Assembly (NCBI RefSeq): GCF_020921035.1
Contig: NC_063156.1
Span: 1,550,001 to 1,614,000 of the forward strand
Origin: Rhodamnia argentea
Taxonomy: Eukaryota; Streptophyta; Magnoliopsida; Myrtales; Myrtaceae
Direction: 5' to 3'
Length of the DNA stretch: 64,000 nt
Position 1 is the stretch's first letter. Every line of letters begins with the position of its first letter. Made by a program: the position numbers and the translations under genes. Positions 45,424 to 56,312 of this stretch are shown one piece after another. The notes beneath the pieces were generated by a model, which worked only from the letters and a program-made list of their open reading frames with translations, had not been told where the DNA came from and did no database searches.

Positions 45424-48400
45424 ATGACGGAGGTGATACTGCACATATACGATGTGACGAATAGTGGATCGGAGAAGACGAACAACACTATCATGCAGAT
45501 CAATAAGATCTTCAAGGATACTATGGGGATCGGTGGCATATTTCATAGTGCTGTTCAGGTGAGGTCTCCTTGTTTACGTGTTGTTCAGGTGAGGTCTCCT
45601 TGTTTACGTGTTCTTTGGATTGCACCGGTGGAATGATGTCTTCGATAATCTATCCTCGCTAGGGTTTTGCTGTGGAGCATGTGGACTCACGGTCTCGAGT
45701 TTGTTTCTGGTTTCGCTTACTTTGAGGATTGATCATTTTGCTCGGTCAGTGATGATTGGAACCGTGCTCCGTATTTTCCTTGTTGTTTCGTTTGTGATCG
45801 ACCAAATGTAGCATCGTTGGATCAGATGTGGTGTCAATCTGGAGAGAGTTGGTTTAATAGTATTGACCGGCATTCTTATGAGAGACTGAGAGATGAATTC
45901 CGTAGGTCATGTGAATGAGTTGAATAGGGTTATGTTTTGTGGACTCTGGTTTTTTAAGTTATTGGCACAGTAGCTGTTGACTTCAGTACAATTCGAATTG
46001 TGGCAAACTGTAAATTTTTACTATGGCTTTGATGACTTGTTACTCTAAGTGAAGTGAAATGCTGGCTTTGACCGCTCTAGGCTTATGGAAATTCTGGCTT
46101 ATAAATGTATCTACAGTTTCTATTTGAGGAAGATGCAGGAAACTGACTGGGATCTGTGTGATAGTGGAAGATTAAAGTAATAAGCTAACCTGGGTCACAA
46201 TATCAGCAAGTTGTAGCTGTTGTTCAATCCCATGCAGCCACAACCAGCATCAGAAAGCGAGCTTACATGTGTGAAAAAGACCAAAAATATAATATGGATG
46301 GCTTTCAGTATAGTAGGACTTCCTGTATAGACATTACATTGCTGTTTTTGGCTGTTATTCCTTGTGCTTCCTGTCGCCTGTTTATGTCGAGGGCATTGGT
46401 CTGGTGTCCGTCTTATAGCAAATCTACATTCAGCTATTCTCATGGTTTTGTTGCCTATTATCTGGCAAATGAGCCTCAACTTGTTCACTTGGCTCCTGAA
46501 TGGAGCGCTTTACTTGTGACCTAATGGATGGCTACACGGAATCATGTGGGAACTGGTTTCCGGTACCCGAATTATGGGAGTTCTCTCTTGTGGCAGTTGG
46601 CCTGACCAATCCTGCTTTCACATTAGAGTTTATAGTAATATTTTTTTTTTTCTGGCTTCTGCCAGGGTTTGAACCCTGGACTTAGCATCCCCATCCCAAC
46701 CTCCCAGCCATAGGGCCGGATGTCTCATTGGTATAATTTATAGGAATTATTAAGGTGTTTGCGTGGAATAAGGTGTGAGTAGATGGTAGCGGTGATCGAT
46801 TCTAGGATGAATGGTTTTTACCCCGGAATCGAGAACCGCCCGTTAGGGGCCGGTTTCGCAAAATGTGAACCGTGAACCATCCGCTCGTTTCATAGATTCA
46901 CTCGAAAACCAAACCACCGGTCCGGTCCGATTTCCGGTTGGATTCCGGTTACGGTTCTACCGAGCACCAACATCAATTAAAAAAAGAAAAATGGAACCAA
47001 TCTCTAGCGGTTGAAGGAGGAAAAATTTCAATAATGCAAGATAACAATGTGGACAACGATTTAGTACCATTGCCACATGAAAAAATTTCAATATGCAAGA
47101 TAACAAGCATTGTAATACTTGCAAAAGTTATTTCAAAAGAATATATATTTGCATTATATAAAAGGACCAGTCCGGTTGGATCGATTGGATGGTTCTCACT
47201 CAAAACCGAGAACCGAACTATTACCCGCCGGTTCCATAAAATTAGAACCGAAATCCGGACCGTATCCACCGGTTACCATCCAAAATCGGCCGGTTGAGTA
47301 TGTTCCGATCCGGTTTGGATGGATCATGGTTTTTTTGCTCACCCCTAGTAGATGGGGCTTTGCCTTTGACAAGATTTCTTGATGATGATCTTTGCATATG
47401 TATTTACATGGCTCTCTTGTCTGTATACTGGTTATTAAGTTCATATACTTCATCTTTTCCTTTGTTCCTTTTATATTACACTTCATTTTCAGGTGATGAT
47501 TTCATACATGTGATTGTATATCCTCGCATACTAATCTTTTGATAAGTTGACTGGGTTTAACTTCAATACTCACCAGGTTTATGGAGATGATGAATGGTCT
47601 TTTGGATTTTGTGAACAAGGAACTGGAGTTTTTAGTTGTCCTTCTGGAAAAAATCCAATGTATACGTATCGTGAGCACATTATTCTCGGAAGCACCGACT
47701 TTTCAATCTTCAAGGTAAACCAGATTTTGAGAGAACTTAGTAGAGAGTGGCCTGGGCATACATATGACTTGTTATCGAGAAACTGCAACCACTTCTGCGA
47801 TGAGTTCTGTGAGAGGCTTGGTGTGCCAAAGCTTCCAGGTGAATGTTTTGAGACTTGTTCGTTTGCTAGCCTTTTTAAAAGTCAGAAATCCATTCTTCCA
47901 GTCTTACCATTGGTGACTATTGTGGTAGACTTATTTCTGAGGCATGCACATCACTCTTATAACTGTGTTTGTTAGGGATGTGTTGTAAACTGTCACACTC
48001 TGTCTTTTTGGCTTCCTTGAAGTATTGTGTTAGATGGTGGCCATGGTGGTAATTCTGTGTGTGAGCACTTTTAGGATGTTGTCTTTTTATTGGAGTTCTA
48101 ATTTGATTTAGGCAAGTAATCCTGTAAAGTTAAAGGTCAAAGGCAGTAGTTTTCAAATGGGCTAGGGATCAGATAATATTCTGCTATTATTCACCTGCCA
48201 GCTAGCAATGAAGCAGCTAACAAAAGGATTGGCGTGTAAATAGTAGGAAGTTCAAGTAGAGATCTCAGCCAAGAAAGTCAAAACCAGGAGTCTTCAGAGG
48301 GGCTTTGGCTGGTCTCTCTGCAAGAGGTCATAATCGAATTTTTTGCCTTCTCGCGCTTCTCTAATTGTGCTCTCCTTTCGAGGACGCATTGCTATTGGCG

Positions 48401-50752
48401 AGTCTCTAGGACCGTGATGTAGAATTTCCCTGATCTTGCCAATTGGTGTCCACTGCTGGGGCATCAATAGTGGTTTAGAGGCTTAGAGTAATCCTGGTGT
48501 TCTAATATTTCCTCTCACTTTTTCTTTTTTCTGGTCTTGATTTATGGACTGGGGGAACATATGAGGGATAAACTTGGTCTAAAATTGATTTGGGGCAATT
48601 TGTTGTCAGAAAGATTTGTGAAGTTGAAATATTTTGTTATTGTTCTATTGCCTATTACTTGTTGTCGCATATTGCTAGAAAATTCTGTTCAGCTTTGTAA
48701 ATTGTTATACGTACACCTTCTATTGCAGGCTGGGTTAATCGGTTTGCCCATGCTGGTGATACTGCCGTGGATGTAGCAGAAACTACAGCATTGCGAGTGA
48801 GTTGGTGTCTACAATTTCTACATTGTGATTTCATATGCCCTTTTATTAACTAGAAAACCTTTGGATATACACTTTTAATGTAGATGTTTTAGAGATGGGC
48901 ATAATTTTATGTCTCTATGCATGTATTTGCACTCTGTGAAGTGGTAGATATTGAGATTGAGACTCGTACTAAGCATGCAAGTATTGAGCATTACTCTTAC
49001 TTGGGTCTTTCTTTTTCAAGAATATTGTCATCCAATGTTGTGAAACTGAACTTTCAGTCAACTTATTTTAACAGTGCCTGAATGGTTATGGAAGTGCAAA
49101 ATTATCAAATTCACAATGACAAAGAATTCTGTTCTAACCTCATGACGGTCAATAATTTTGAAATTTGTTCATGAAATTATCACTGTGAATCCCCGTCTTT
49201 GTAATTGATATATCATGATATATATCTGAAGTCAAAATTTTCATATTTGAAAGGTCCTAAGATTTGAAGTGTACGACAGCCTAAATCTTCTTAGACTTGT
49301 GACGATGACTAAAGGAATTTTCGCCACTTAACCAATTGCCTTCTTTTTATCCCCACCACTTTCGTCATGATACCACTCAACTTGGCTTTCTTTTTTTCAG
49401 TTATGATGCAGATGAATTAAACGTGCCTTTTCTCAAGTTTCAGTCAATAAAATCTTTTACAAAGATGGGTTTGTATCTTTTTATTATTTGCAACATTAAC
49501 ATCTCAAACAATAGAGTAGGGGTGTGCATGGTCCGGGCCGGTCCGGTCCCGGCATGGAACCGGGGACCGGACCGTAGTCCCGGTCCCGGCATGGAACCGG
49601 GGACCGGACCGTAGTCCCGGTCCCCATATTTTCGGGACCAAGGACCGGACCGGGACCGCCGGTCCTAGTCCGGGCCGGTCCCGGTCCGGTCTCGGACCAG
49701 GCCCAATAGAACCGCTAACTATTGAAAATCTAGTCAACTTAATAAATTATGCCATGGTAAAAACATAGCGACTCGCTATGACTTTTATGATCGACGAACT
49801 TGACCAAAATGTTCGAATTCAATACCAAAGCCAGCCATTACATGATAAAAACATCACCAACCGCACTCAAAAAGGCTTGCGGGGAGAAAAGATGACAAAA
49901 AACAAGATGGAAAATAAGACTAAAAAGAGAGTCTTGAGGAAGAGAGTGCGACCGTGCAAGGTTAGGAAAAAAATGGGTAGTTGACTTTTATTATTTTGTT
50001 TTGTTTTCAATTTTTTTTGCAATTGTATATATTTATATATAAATAATTATATATTATTGGCGGTCCGGTCCGGGCCGGGCCAGTCCGGTCCCAATGCAAG
50101 AAACCCAAGGACCGGACCGCTGAGCCACCGGTCCCATTTATTGGGACCGGGGACCAGACCATCCACCTCAAGGACCGGACCAACCCGGCCGGTCCGGGCC
50201 GGTCCCGGATTGGTCCGGGCCGGTCCGGTCCAGTTTGCACACCCCTACAATAGAGCATTGAAAACTAAGAAGTGAAACAAGCTTGCTTTGTCTTTTGACT
50301 GCATGCTCTTTTGTCTCTGCCTTGCGGCTCAAAATTTCCCAGAAAAGTTATGTTCTGTAATAGCTCTTATATTTTCAGTGTTGTTCAACTACTTCAGCAT
50401 GTTGGTTAAGGGAAAAAGAAAATACTACATCATCACTAATTAACTTGTTTACTCTGCTGTATTTCAGTTTAGACAAGCCAAGACAGAGATTGTCTCTGCT
50501 AGCAAAGTGGCATACCGTTTCCTGTTGAGTGCTGCATCTAGTTCTCCAGCTGCCCTTGATACCTCAAGCAATTCAGGCAGAGGAACACCCCGATTTCAGG
50601 GTACGTGGTTTAAGAATCTCATTACCTCTGGTGCCAAACCATCTAGTAGTGGCTCAGCTGCAGATAAACAAGAGGGCAAGGATGTGTTGAGGACACGTAG
50701 TGAAGAAGATGAGGAAGTACCACTGAGGCAAAACAATAGGACTGATAGCTAG
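45424..50752 (+). CDS. PPPDE / DeSI-like isopeptidase, 249 aa
   Basis: Thiol peptidase of the PPPDE superfamily, whose DeSI members remove SUMO or ubiquitin-like tags. Exons are 45424-45558, 47577-47838, 48729-48796 and 50468-50752, all GT-AG and in frame. The catalytic dyad is visible: His41 in GGIFHSAVQVYG and Cys115 in SRNCNHFCDEF. Other conserved blocks are VILHIYDVTN, EWSFGFCEQGTGVF and GWVNRFAHAGDTAVD. The C-terminal 95 residues are low-complexity (Ser, acidic, basic) and probably disordered. The closest Arabidopsis relatives are, from memory, the At4g25660/At4g25680 group. Intron 1 contains a SINE and a hAT element, and intron 3 a second hAT element, which makes the gene long. The first donor is duplicated, predicting a second isoform. 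Confidence 0.9.
45553..45612 (+). repeat. Exact 30-bp tandem duplication over a splice donor
   Basis: Two identical 30-bp units (45553-45582 and 45583-45612) each begin GTTCAGGTGAGGTCTCC, so each carries a complete CAG|GTGAGG donor. The donors at 45558/45559 and 45588/45589 are 30 bp apart and in the same frame. Use of the second would add ten residues, VRSPCLRVVQ. Confidence 0.9.
46640..46736 (-). mobile_element. tRNA-like SINE copy 2, ~97 bp
   Basis: The flanks TTTATAGTAAT (46629-46639) and TTTATAGGAAT (46737-46747) form an 11-bp target duplication with one mismatch. On the minus strand the insert has CCAATGAGACATCCGGCC near its head, a B-box-like GGGTTCAAACCC and a poly-A tail (poly-T at 46641-46651 on the plus strand). 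It resembles copy 1 at 44620 but is shorter at the 3' side. Confidence 0.7.
46787..47347. mobile_element. Non-autonomous hAT element C, 561 bp
   Basis: A perfect 8-bp target duplication GTAGATGG lies at 46779-46786 and 47348-47355. The left end is TAGCGGTGATCGA; the inverted right end is TAGGGGTGAGCAAA. The subterminal parts are full of 'aaccg', 'ccggtccggtcc' and 'ccggttcc' motifs. It lies in intron 1 of the DeSI gene, about 230 bp before exon 2. No coding sequence is recognised. Confidence 0.9.
49517..50247. mobile_element. Non-autonomous hAT element D, 731 bp
   Basis: A perfect 8-bp target duplication CAATAGAG lies at 49509-49516 and 50248-50255. The ends are TAGGGGTGTGCATGG and, inverted, TAGGGGTGTGCAAAC. 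Both subterminal zones have many GGTCCGG and GGACCGGACC repeats, and the left zone has a perfect 37-bp tandem repeat (49544-49580 and 49581-49617). The identical target duplications suggest a recent insertion. It lies in intron 3 of the DeSI gene. Confidence 0.9.
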
Positions 50753-53000
50753 ACCTCTAGACTTTGCAAGAATGCTCGGTGTGTGTATCAGTAGTAGATG
50801 AGATTGTTGAATAGCAATTGACTGACTGGTCATTCGTTGTGTATTAAATGTTTGATTTCTTTTCGATTCAAAAATTTGTTTAAAAATTCTCCCCAGTGGT
50901 TAATAGGGGATTCAGCATTATGGTCAATTTGCTGAACCCGTGTTCGTCTCTCTGCAGCAGCAGAGCCTTAGTTCGGCGAAGTCTGTGCGAGCGAAGCTAG
51001 ATATCCGGGTTTATGCTTCTCATTTGGCCTTTCTAGTTTTTGTATGCATCCTGTTTGTAGGCTTTGGTCCACCTGCCAAGAGTGCTTGGGAACTTGAATC
51101 TCCGAGTTTCCCGGTCCCTAAGTCTTTCTCGGACTGCTTCTTTTCTAGCTCAGAGCCGCTGACAAGCTGAGAGCTTTCTCTAGACGTCTCCTTTTCTTCT
51201 CAGCTTGTTGTTTGAGCCGATTCAGCTGATCCTAGCTCTTTTGCTCTTTTCACGAAGTAACCATCATGCTCTATCACATGCCGGGTTATCTCATTTGAAG
51301 TTGCTACGACCCTAAATCCAGGACACATCGAAGGGAAGACCTCAATGAAATAGGCTCTGTTGGGAGTCTAAGCAATCCGAGAATCAATTCCCGATACTAA
51401 GTGGCGACGTGCCAAAATCATTCGTTAATCTTTCGTGTGGAGCAAAAGGAACCGTGCGCAAAAGGACGATGAAGCCTAAATGGAAGCTCCATCGAATTCG
51501 AAGGTTTGCATTCCAGATGCATGACGGATAGCTCATCCTCTCGAGCACGTTTTCCTTCTTTCACAGGACGTGGTTTCTGGTGAAGGTTACTGATTGTGAA
51601 TCTGTCAGCAAGGTTGTATTTCCTTTTCTTTTGTTTTAGTAAATATATAGAGAGTTTGGTCAGAAGCGATATAAGAAATCAAAGGTCAAAGGGTGATTCG
51701 GACGCTAACTGCTAACGTTGATCAAAGACCAGTGGGGGAGGGTCCATGACGAACATAGGCGAAGATATTTTGCGCTTGCTCCTGAGGAATTCTTGGATCT
51801 GATATGTTCGCTGCAGCTGAGATCTGGCTCCTGATTCTATTCCCTTCTTTGGAACTTCTCCAAGCACACAAGGAGGACCTTAAAACACTTTTATGCACCG
51901 GGAACCATTCAAATTATAATCGCACAATCTGATTGGTAGATGATAAATGATCTATAGTTCACACGAAGTCGGATTTTCGTTCTGTGCATAGAGTTCAAAT
52001 GGTACTTCCGTTCACGAGCGATTCCTCGGCTTCCCGGCAACTTCGCACTCCCAGTCCCAGCTAATTTTTTTGAAAATTCGAGCTCTGGAAACATCACATC
52101 ATCACTAAAGCCGTATGCGACATGCGACGCCATGTAGAAGCAATCTTTTCTTTTCTTTTTCTTCAAGGAATTCATTGAGGTCGACATCAACGTGACCATG
52201 GTCAACCGTATTAACCAATAGGAGTCTCTCTTTCGTGACCCGACCAAGAAGATAGGGCTGTCCAAAGCATTAAAAAAGGCAAATGGGATAGGACTACGTG
52301 TGAGGATTTGCCGCTTTGGGCGGGCAGAAAGTGGTCAATTATTCACTCTTAGTTATCCCCGCCCCCCACTAAAATCAATCCCACGACTTCCCGCTCGGTT
52401 GGGACACCCAGATGAGTGCATGAGCCACTCAGATTTGCGTTTCTCCCTTACGAGAGATGGGAGTGGTCAGATCCCGGTCCCGCCCACGGAAACGATCCCT
52501 TGACTCGACACGTAACGCAATCAATAGTAGTGCGACGGGTCACTTCAGTTAGGGGGAGACATGCGTGGCGTTCTCCCAAATTTGAGAGCTAAGATGGATT
52601 CACGATGCACCATGCATCGGGTCCACCTAAAAAGTTCCGTGGCAAGACAGATTTTGACGCATTTTGCATAGTTTATAAGGAGGGTGCGTAGGAGGACTCT
52701 GGTAAGTTAGGACTTGGTCGATTTTGTGGCTAAGCGATTTGTATTGCGCAATGTCGGTCGATGTGACGGTAACTGCTCTTTCGGTTGGCATTTGCCAACC
52801 AAGACAACAAAGTAAGCGATGTCGTCTTCCCCGTTTCCGTAGCTAAGTGGACCTCCTGACAATCGGCAAGCTCTCTGTTGATTCGTGTTAACCCACCCAA
52901 CTCCCCACTGATCCATGTGCGGCCGTTATTGGCTTTGCTGGTTGAGTTAGGCATGTTCTGGTGATGAGTTCGCCGGGGCTAGTTCACACTTCCATTCAAT
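50753..53000. other. DeSI 3' flank and intergenic, no gene seen
   Basis: The first few hundred bases are likely DeSI 3' UTR. The remainder is intergenic with short unsupported open frames. No RNA gene or bounded element was recognised. Confidence 0.5.
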
Positions 53001-53004
53001 AATT

Positions 53005-54990
53005 CACATAATGTTTACCTTCATAATTTCTCGCGAAACAATATCTCGATTTCATAAAGCAATCACAAGACTTAACAAATGATATTCACTAGTGCAAACA
53101 CTCGAGATGTAATTCGCAAGCACAAGCTCTTTTTGGATAGTCTGAATCAAAAAGACTTAGTTCTCATGATTACACAAGAATATGATTTAAAATAGAAAAT
53201 CTACTCTAACTAGGAGATCACTTATAGAGGATATGTACATGAACTAGTATAATTTCCTTTTCGTGTTCAAATTCGAGACATATTTTTAGCAATCTCTACA
53301 TTGACTCGACGGTTGAGTCAAATCACAATCATTTCAATGAAATCAAAACTTGTTAGATAAGTTTTTAAGTCTACGCTTCGCTTGAACTTCGCCATAACTG
53401 TGACCTCATCAGAATAACAACTCCATTCCCACCTCCACAAAGATTTTTAGAAGCAACCTCAAGAACCATAGATAATACAAAACAATTAATGCATCCATAC
53501 CTATTAGGAGACGAGCACGTACCTTGTCAAACTCAATAGCTACAACAGTTGTCGGTTATACAGGCTTAACCTCGCTACAAGTACCATTTGTGGCGATTAC
53601 CACTCTAGTACCGCTATCTCTAGTGTTCCTTGTTGCAATTCCACATCGAGCTACACACCATCAAATCCGTATAAACACACTACAATCACTCCTAACCGGA
53701 AGTACTGGAGACTCATGAAATATATATTCTCTGCTGTCAATAGGTGATTTAATTCCAAATATGACAAACCTATAACCTCACTCACCTTGTGCATAGCATA
53801 GGAATATATGCACTTTTTAACTATTCCATCGACCTTACCATTAATCACTCAAACATAATGCTGGGAACCGAATATTCTACGAACAAACTAATCAGCAACA
53901 TTACCTTATCACACTTTTTCGGAAGTCCGATATCCCAATCCCTATTGATGGAAATCTATTAACTAGGTAGCTCATCGTACTAGGCGTATCCACAAAGAAT
54001 CTCCTAGTAATACCAGTATTAAAGAGTATTTTATGGGTCGTCTCAAATAATATTCTCTTAGCTTGGAGTTCCATATTTTGTGTCATGCAAAGGTTCGCCA
54101 AATTCTTTCTTGTGGATGTCCTCACTCAAAATTGCATCGTGAACCCCATTAAATGTCAAGCTTATTGACCTAAAGAAAATTAGCAACAATAATATACAAA
54201 CTATCGGACTATAGGGATAATATAATCAAAGCATATATCTTGTTATCAAAGTCAATCTCAACTGAATTTAATTGACTAACGATTATGTTGAATTCATTGA
54301 TATAACTAGGAAATGACGCATCTTCGCTCATATTTGAGTTAAACAGATGTCACATCAAATAGATTTTGTTGATCGCAGAAGGCTTCTTGTACCTGTTTGA
54401 TGTGATCTTCATCAAACCCGTAGTGGTTTTCTCTTTCATGATGTTAAAGCAACATCACGAGCGACATTGGCCGAATAACACCAACACCTATCTATCCAGC
54501 AATTCCAATCGTCTTGCTTTATCAACTTTGATTTCTTCACATATTAGGGCAAGTTCAGATTCTTCCGGTATAGATAATTCTCAATTTTTATCTTTCAGAA
54601 ATTATCACTTTTTTTTTCTTCTCTTGCCATCGATTCACTTCAAGATTTGGTCGGTGTGACCTACGTTCATGAGGAGAGTAATAAGGAATTGTGTGACAAA
54701 TCAAGTGATACAGTGAAGATTACAACTATACTCGAGTTACTAAAACGCTTTCAATGGTTTCAACCCCAAATTATACCCAATGTCTTACATAGTATTTAGC
54801 CTCACAATTTCTTGTGAAATAATCTATTAATCTCACAAAGGAATTGATAGATCTTGACAAGATTTCCACGACTCAACTACTTGAGATGCATTTCACGAGC
54901 ACTAGCTCCTCTAGGATACTATTCACAAAGAAGACTCACTTTGTATAGCACCTTTCAAGCTCAAACTCGAAACATATTTTCAATAATTGT
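53005..54990. repeat. Two diverged direct repeats around the copia remnant
   Basis: The stretches at about 53005-53290 and 54785-54990 resemble each other ('cataatttctcgcgaaa' and 'cacaatttcttgtgaaa', followed by 'actcgagatg' and 'acttgagatg'). They flank the copia integrase remnant and could be old terminal repeats or unrelated local duplications. They are strongly diverged. Confidence 0.4.
53650..54130 (-). mobile_element. Ty1/copia retrotransposon remnant (integrase part)
   Basis: The minus strand retains worn similarity to the copia integrase C-terminal part and the segment just after it, including a YLVNRFPS-type block. It is an old, clearly broken fossil with many breaks and most of the element missing. 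Family assignment rests on that short similarity. Confidence 0.55.
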
Positions 54991-54996
54991 TAAAGT

Positions 54997-55815
54997 GCAT
55001 GTGTGAGTTATGTTAGAAAGTCTCATATTAGAAAATTAGTGTAATATGTAGCAATTAATATAGCATAGTTGGTTCATAACTCATTAACTAAATATTTTGA
55101 GTGAATGTGGATCTAACTGAATATGTTAACGAGCTTGGTTGTGGGCTCTCTCTCAGCAATCTCCCTAAAAGAAGGAACTGAATATTTGTTGTACACTTCC
55201 AATAAATGGAATTAGAGTGGATGGTTGATTGGTGGCCCACTCTCAATGAAGTAAGGCGTTTGGAAAATGTCTCAAGGAAGAAATATTGTGACCAATGCGC
55301 TTTGCGATTTTCGAGCGGTGGGCATTGTAGTGTAACAACTCGATTTTTGTTGTGTACTTCCAACAAATGAAATTAAAGCAAATGGTTGATTGATAGCCCA
55401 TTACCAATTTATTTAGGTGTTCGGTGAATATCCCAAGGACTAATGTTGGTGGTGATATCGGGACTAACCGATTTTCGAGCGGCGGGCGTTGTGGTGTAGC
55501 AACGCGGTCTCAATTGTAACCTCCATGGTTCGGTTTAGAAAAAGAGACAGGGAATGAATGTGGACATTTGAGGTTGGAGTTGAGATAAATTGATGCAGAA
55601 TAACACCTCAATTAAGGGAGAGCAAACCTACAAGCATGGAGAAGAGTGTGCAGGTACATGTGTGAGTTGTGTTGGAAAGCATTACATAGAAAAATTAATA
55701 TAGTATGGAGCAGTTAATAAATTCTAATATGCTCATAACTAATTGCTTACACATTTGAGTGAAGGCGTATATGTTGACGAGTTTGAAGGCGAGCTTCCTC
55801 TTAACAATCTCCCTA
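54997..55815 (+). repeat. Nested direct repeats of unknown origin
   Basis: About 54997-55175 is repeated at about 55645-55815 (both with 'catgtgtgagtt', 'gttaacgagctt/gttgacgagttt' and 'aacaatctccctag/agcaatctccctaa'). Between them, about 55184-55346 is followed directly by a related unit 55347-55505 (both with 'acttccaa.aaatg', 'tggttgatt', and 'attttcgagcgg.gggc'). No coding part is recognised. The pattern suggests worn repeat-element DNA. Confidence 0.6.
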
Positions 55816-56312
55816 GATGAACATATTAGACTTCTGTTCTCTCCACGTAATTAGTTATCAAATTAAAACATCAAAGTGATCTTGAAAATATACTACTACG
55901 CTGGCATGAATCCAACTCTTAAAAGGAAGACTAAAGAAGACAAGTGTGCTTCTACTGTGATCAAGTCTTTTGCCACGTTACTTATTTCACGACCACATGA
56001 GGATGCAGTAGTCACATGAATTGCTCAGGACAGCATAAGACATCCTTCTCACACTTCCGTAGTTGACGGCGCCAAATATGTATTACGCTTTCACTCTACA
56101 AGAATTGCCAACCTTCCTGCTGAAAAATCAATCCTGAGACCAAATTCGACGATCGGATAAGTTTCGATCCTGTTCAATCTCATCGTATGAAAGTACATTG
56201 CAAAAGAAGTTCCAAGAATGCTTTTTTTTTTTTTTTGTATTGTCATTACCGCGATACTCATTCTTTTTTACACCGACAAAATTCTAAATCTAGAAACGGG
56301 TCGCGACTACGA
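55816..56312. other. Intergenic and likely 3' UTR of the hydroxylase
   Basis: No gene recognised. A poly-T tract at about 56222-56236 lies just past the stop codon of the minus-strand hydroxylase gene and is probably in its 3' UTR. Confidence 0.5.
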
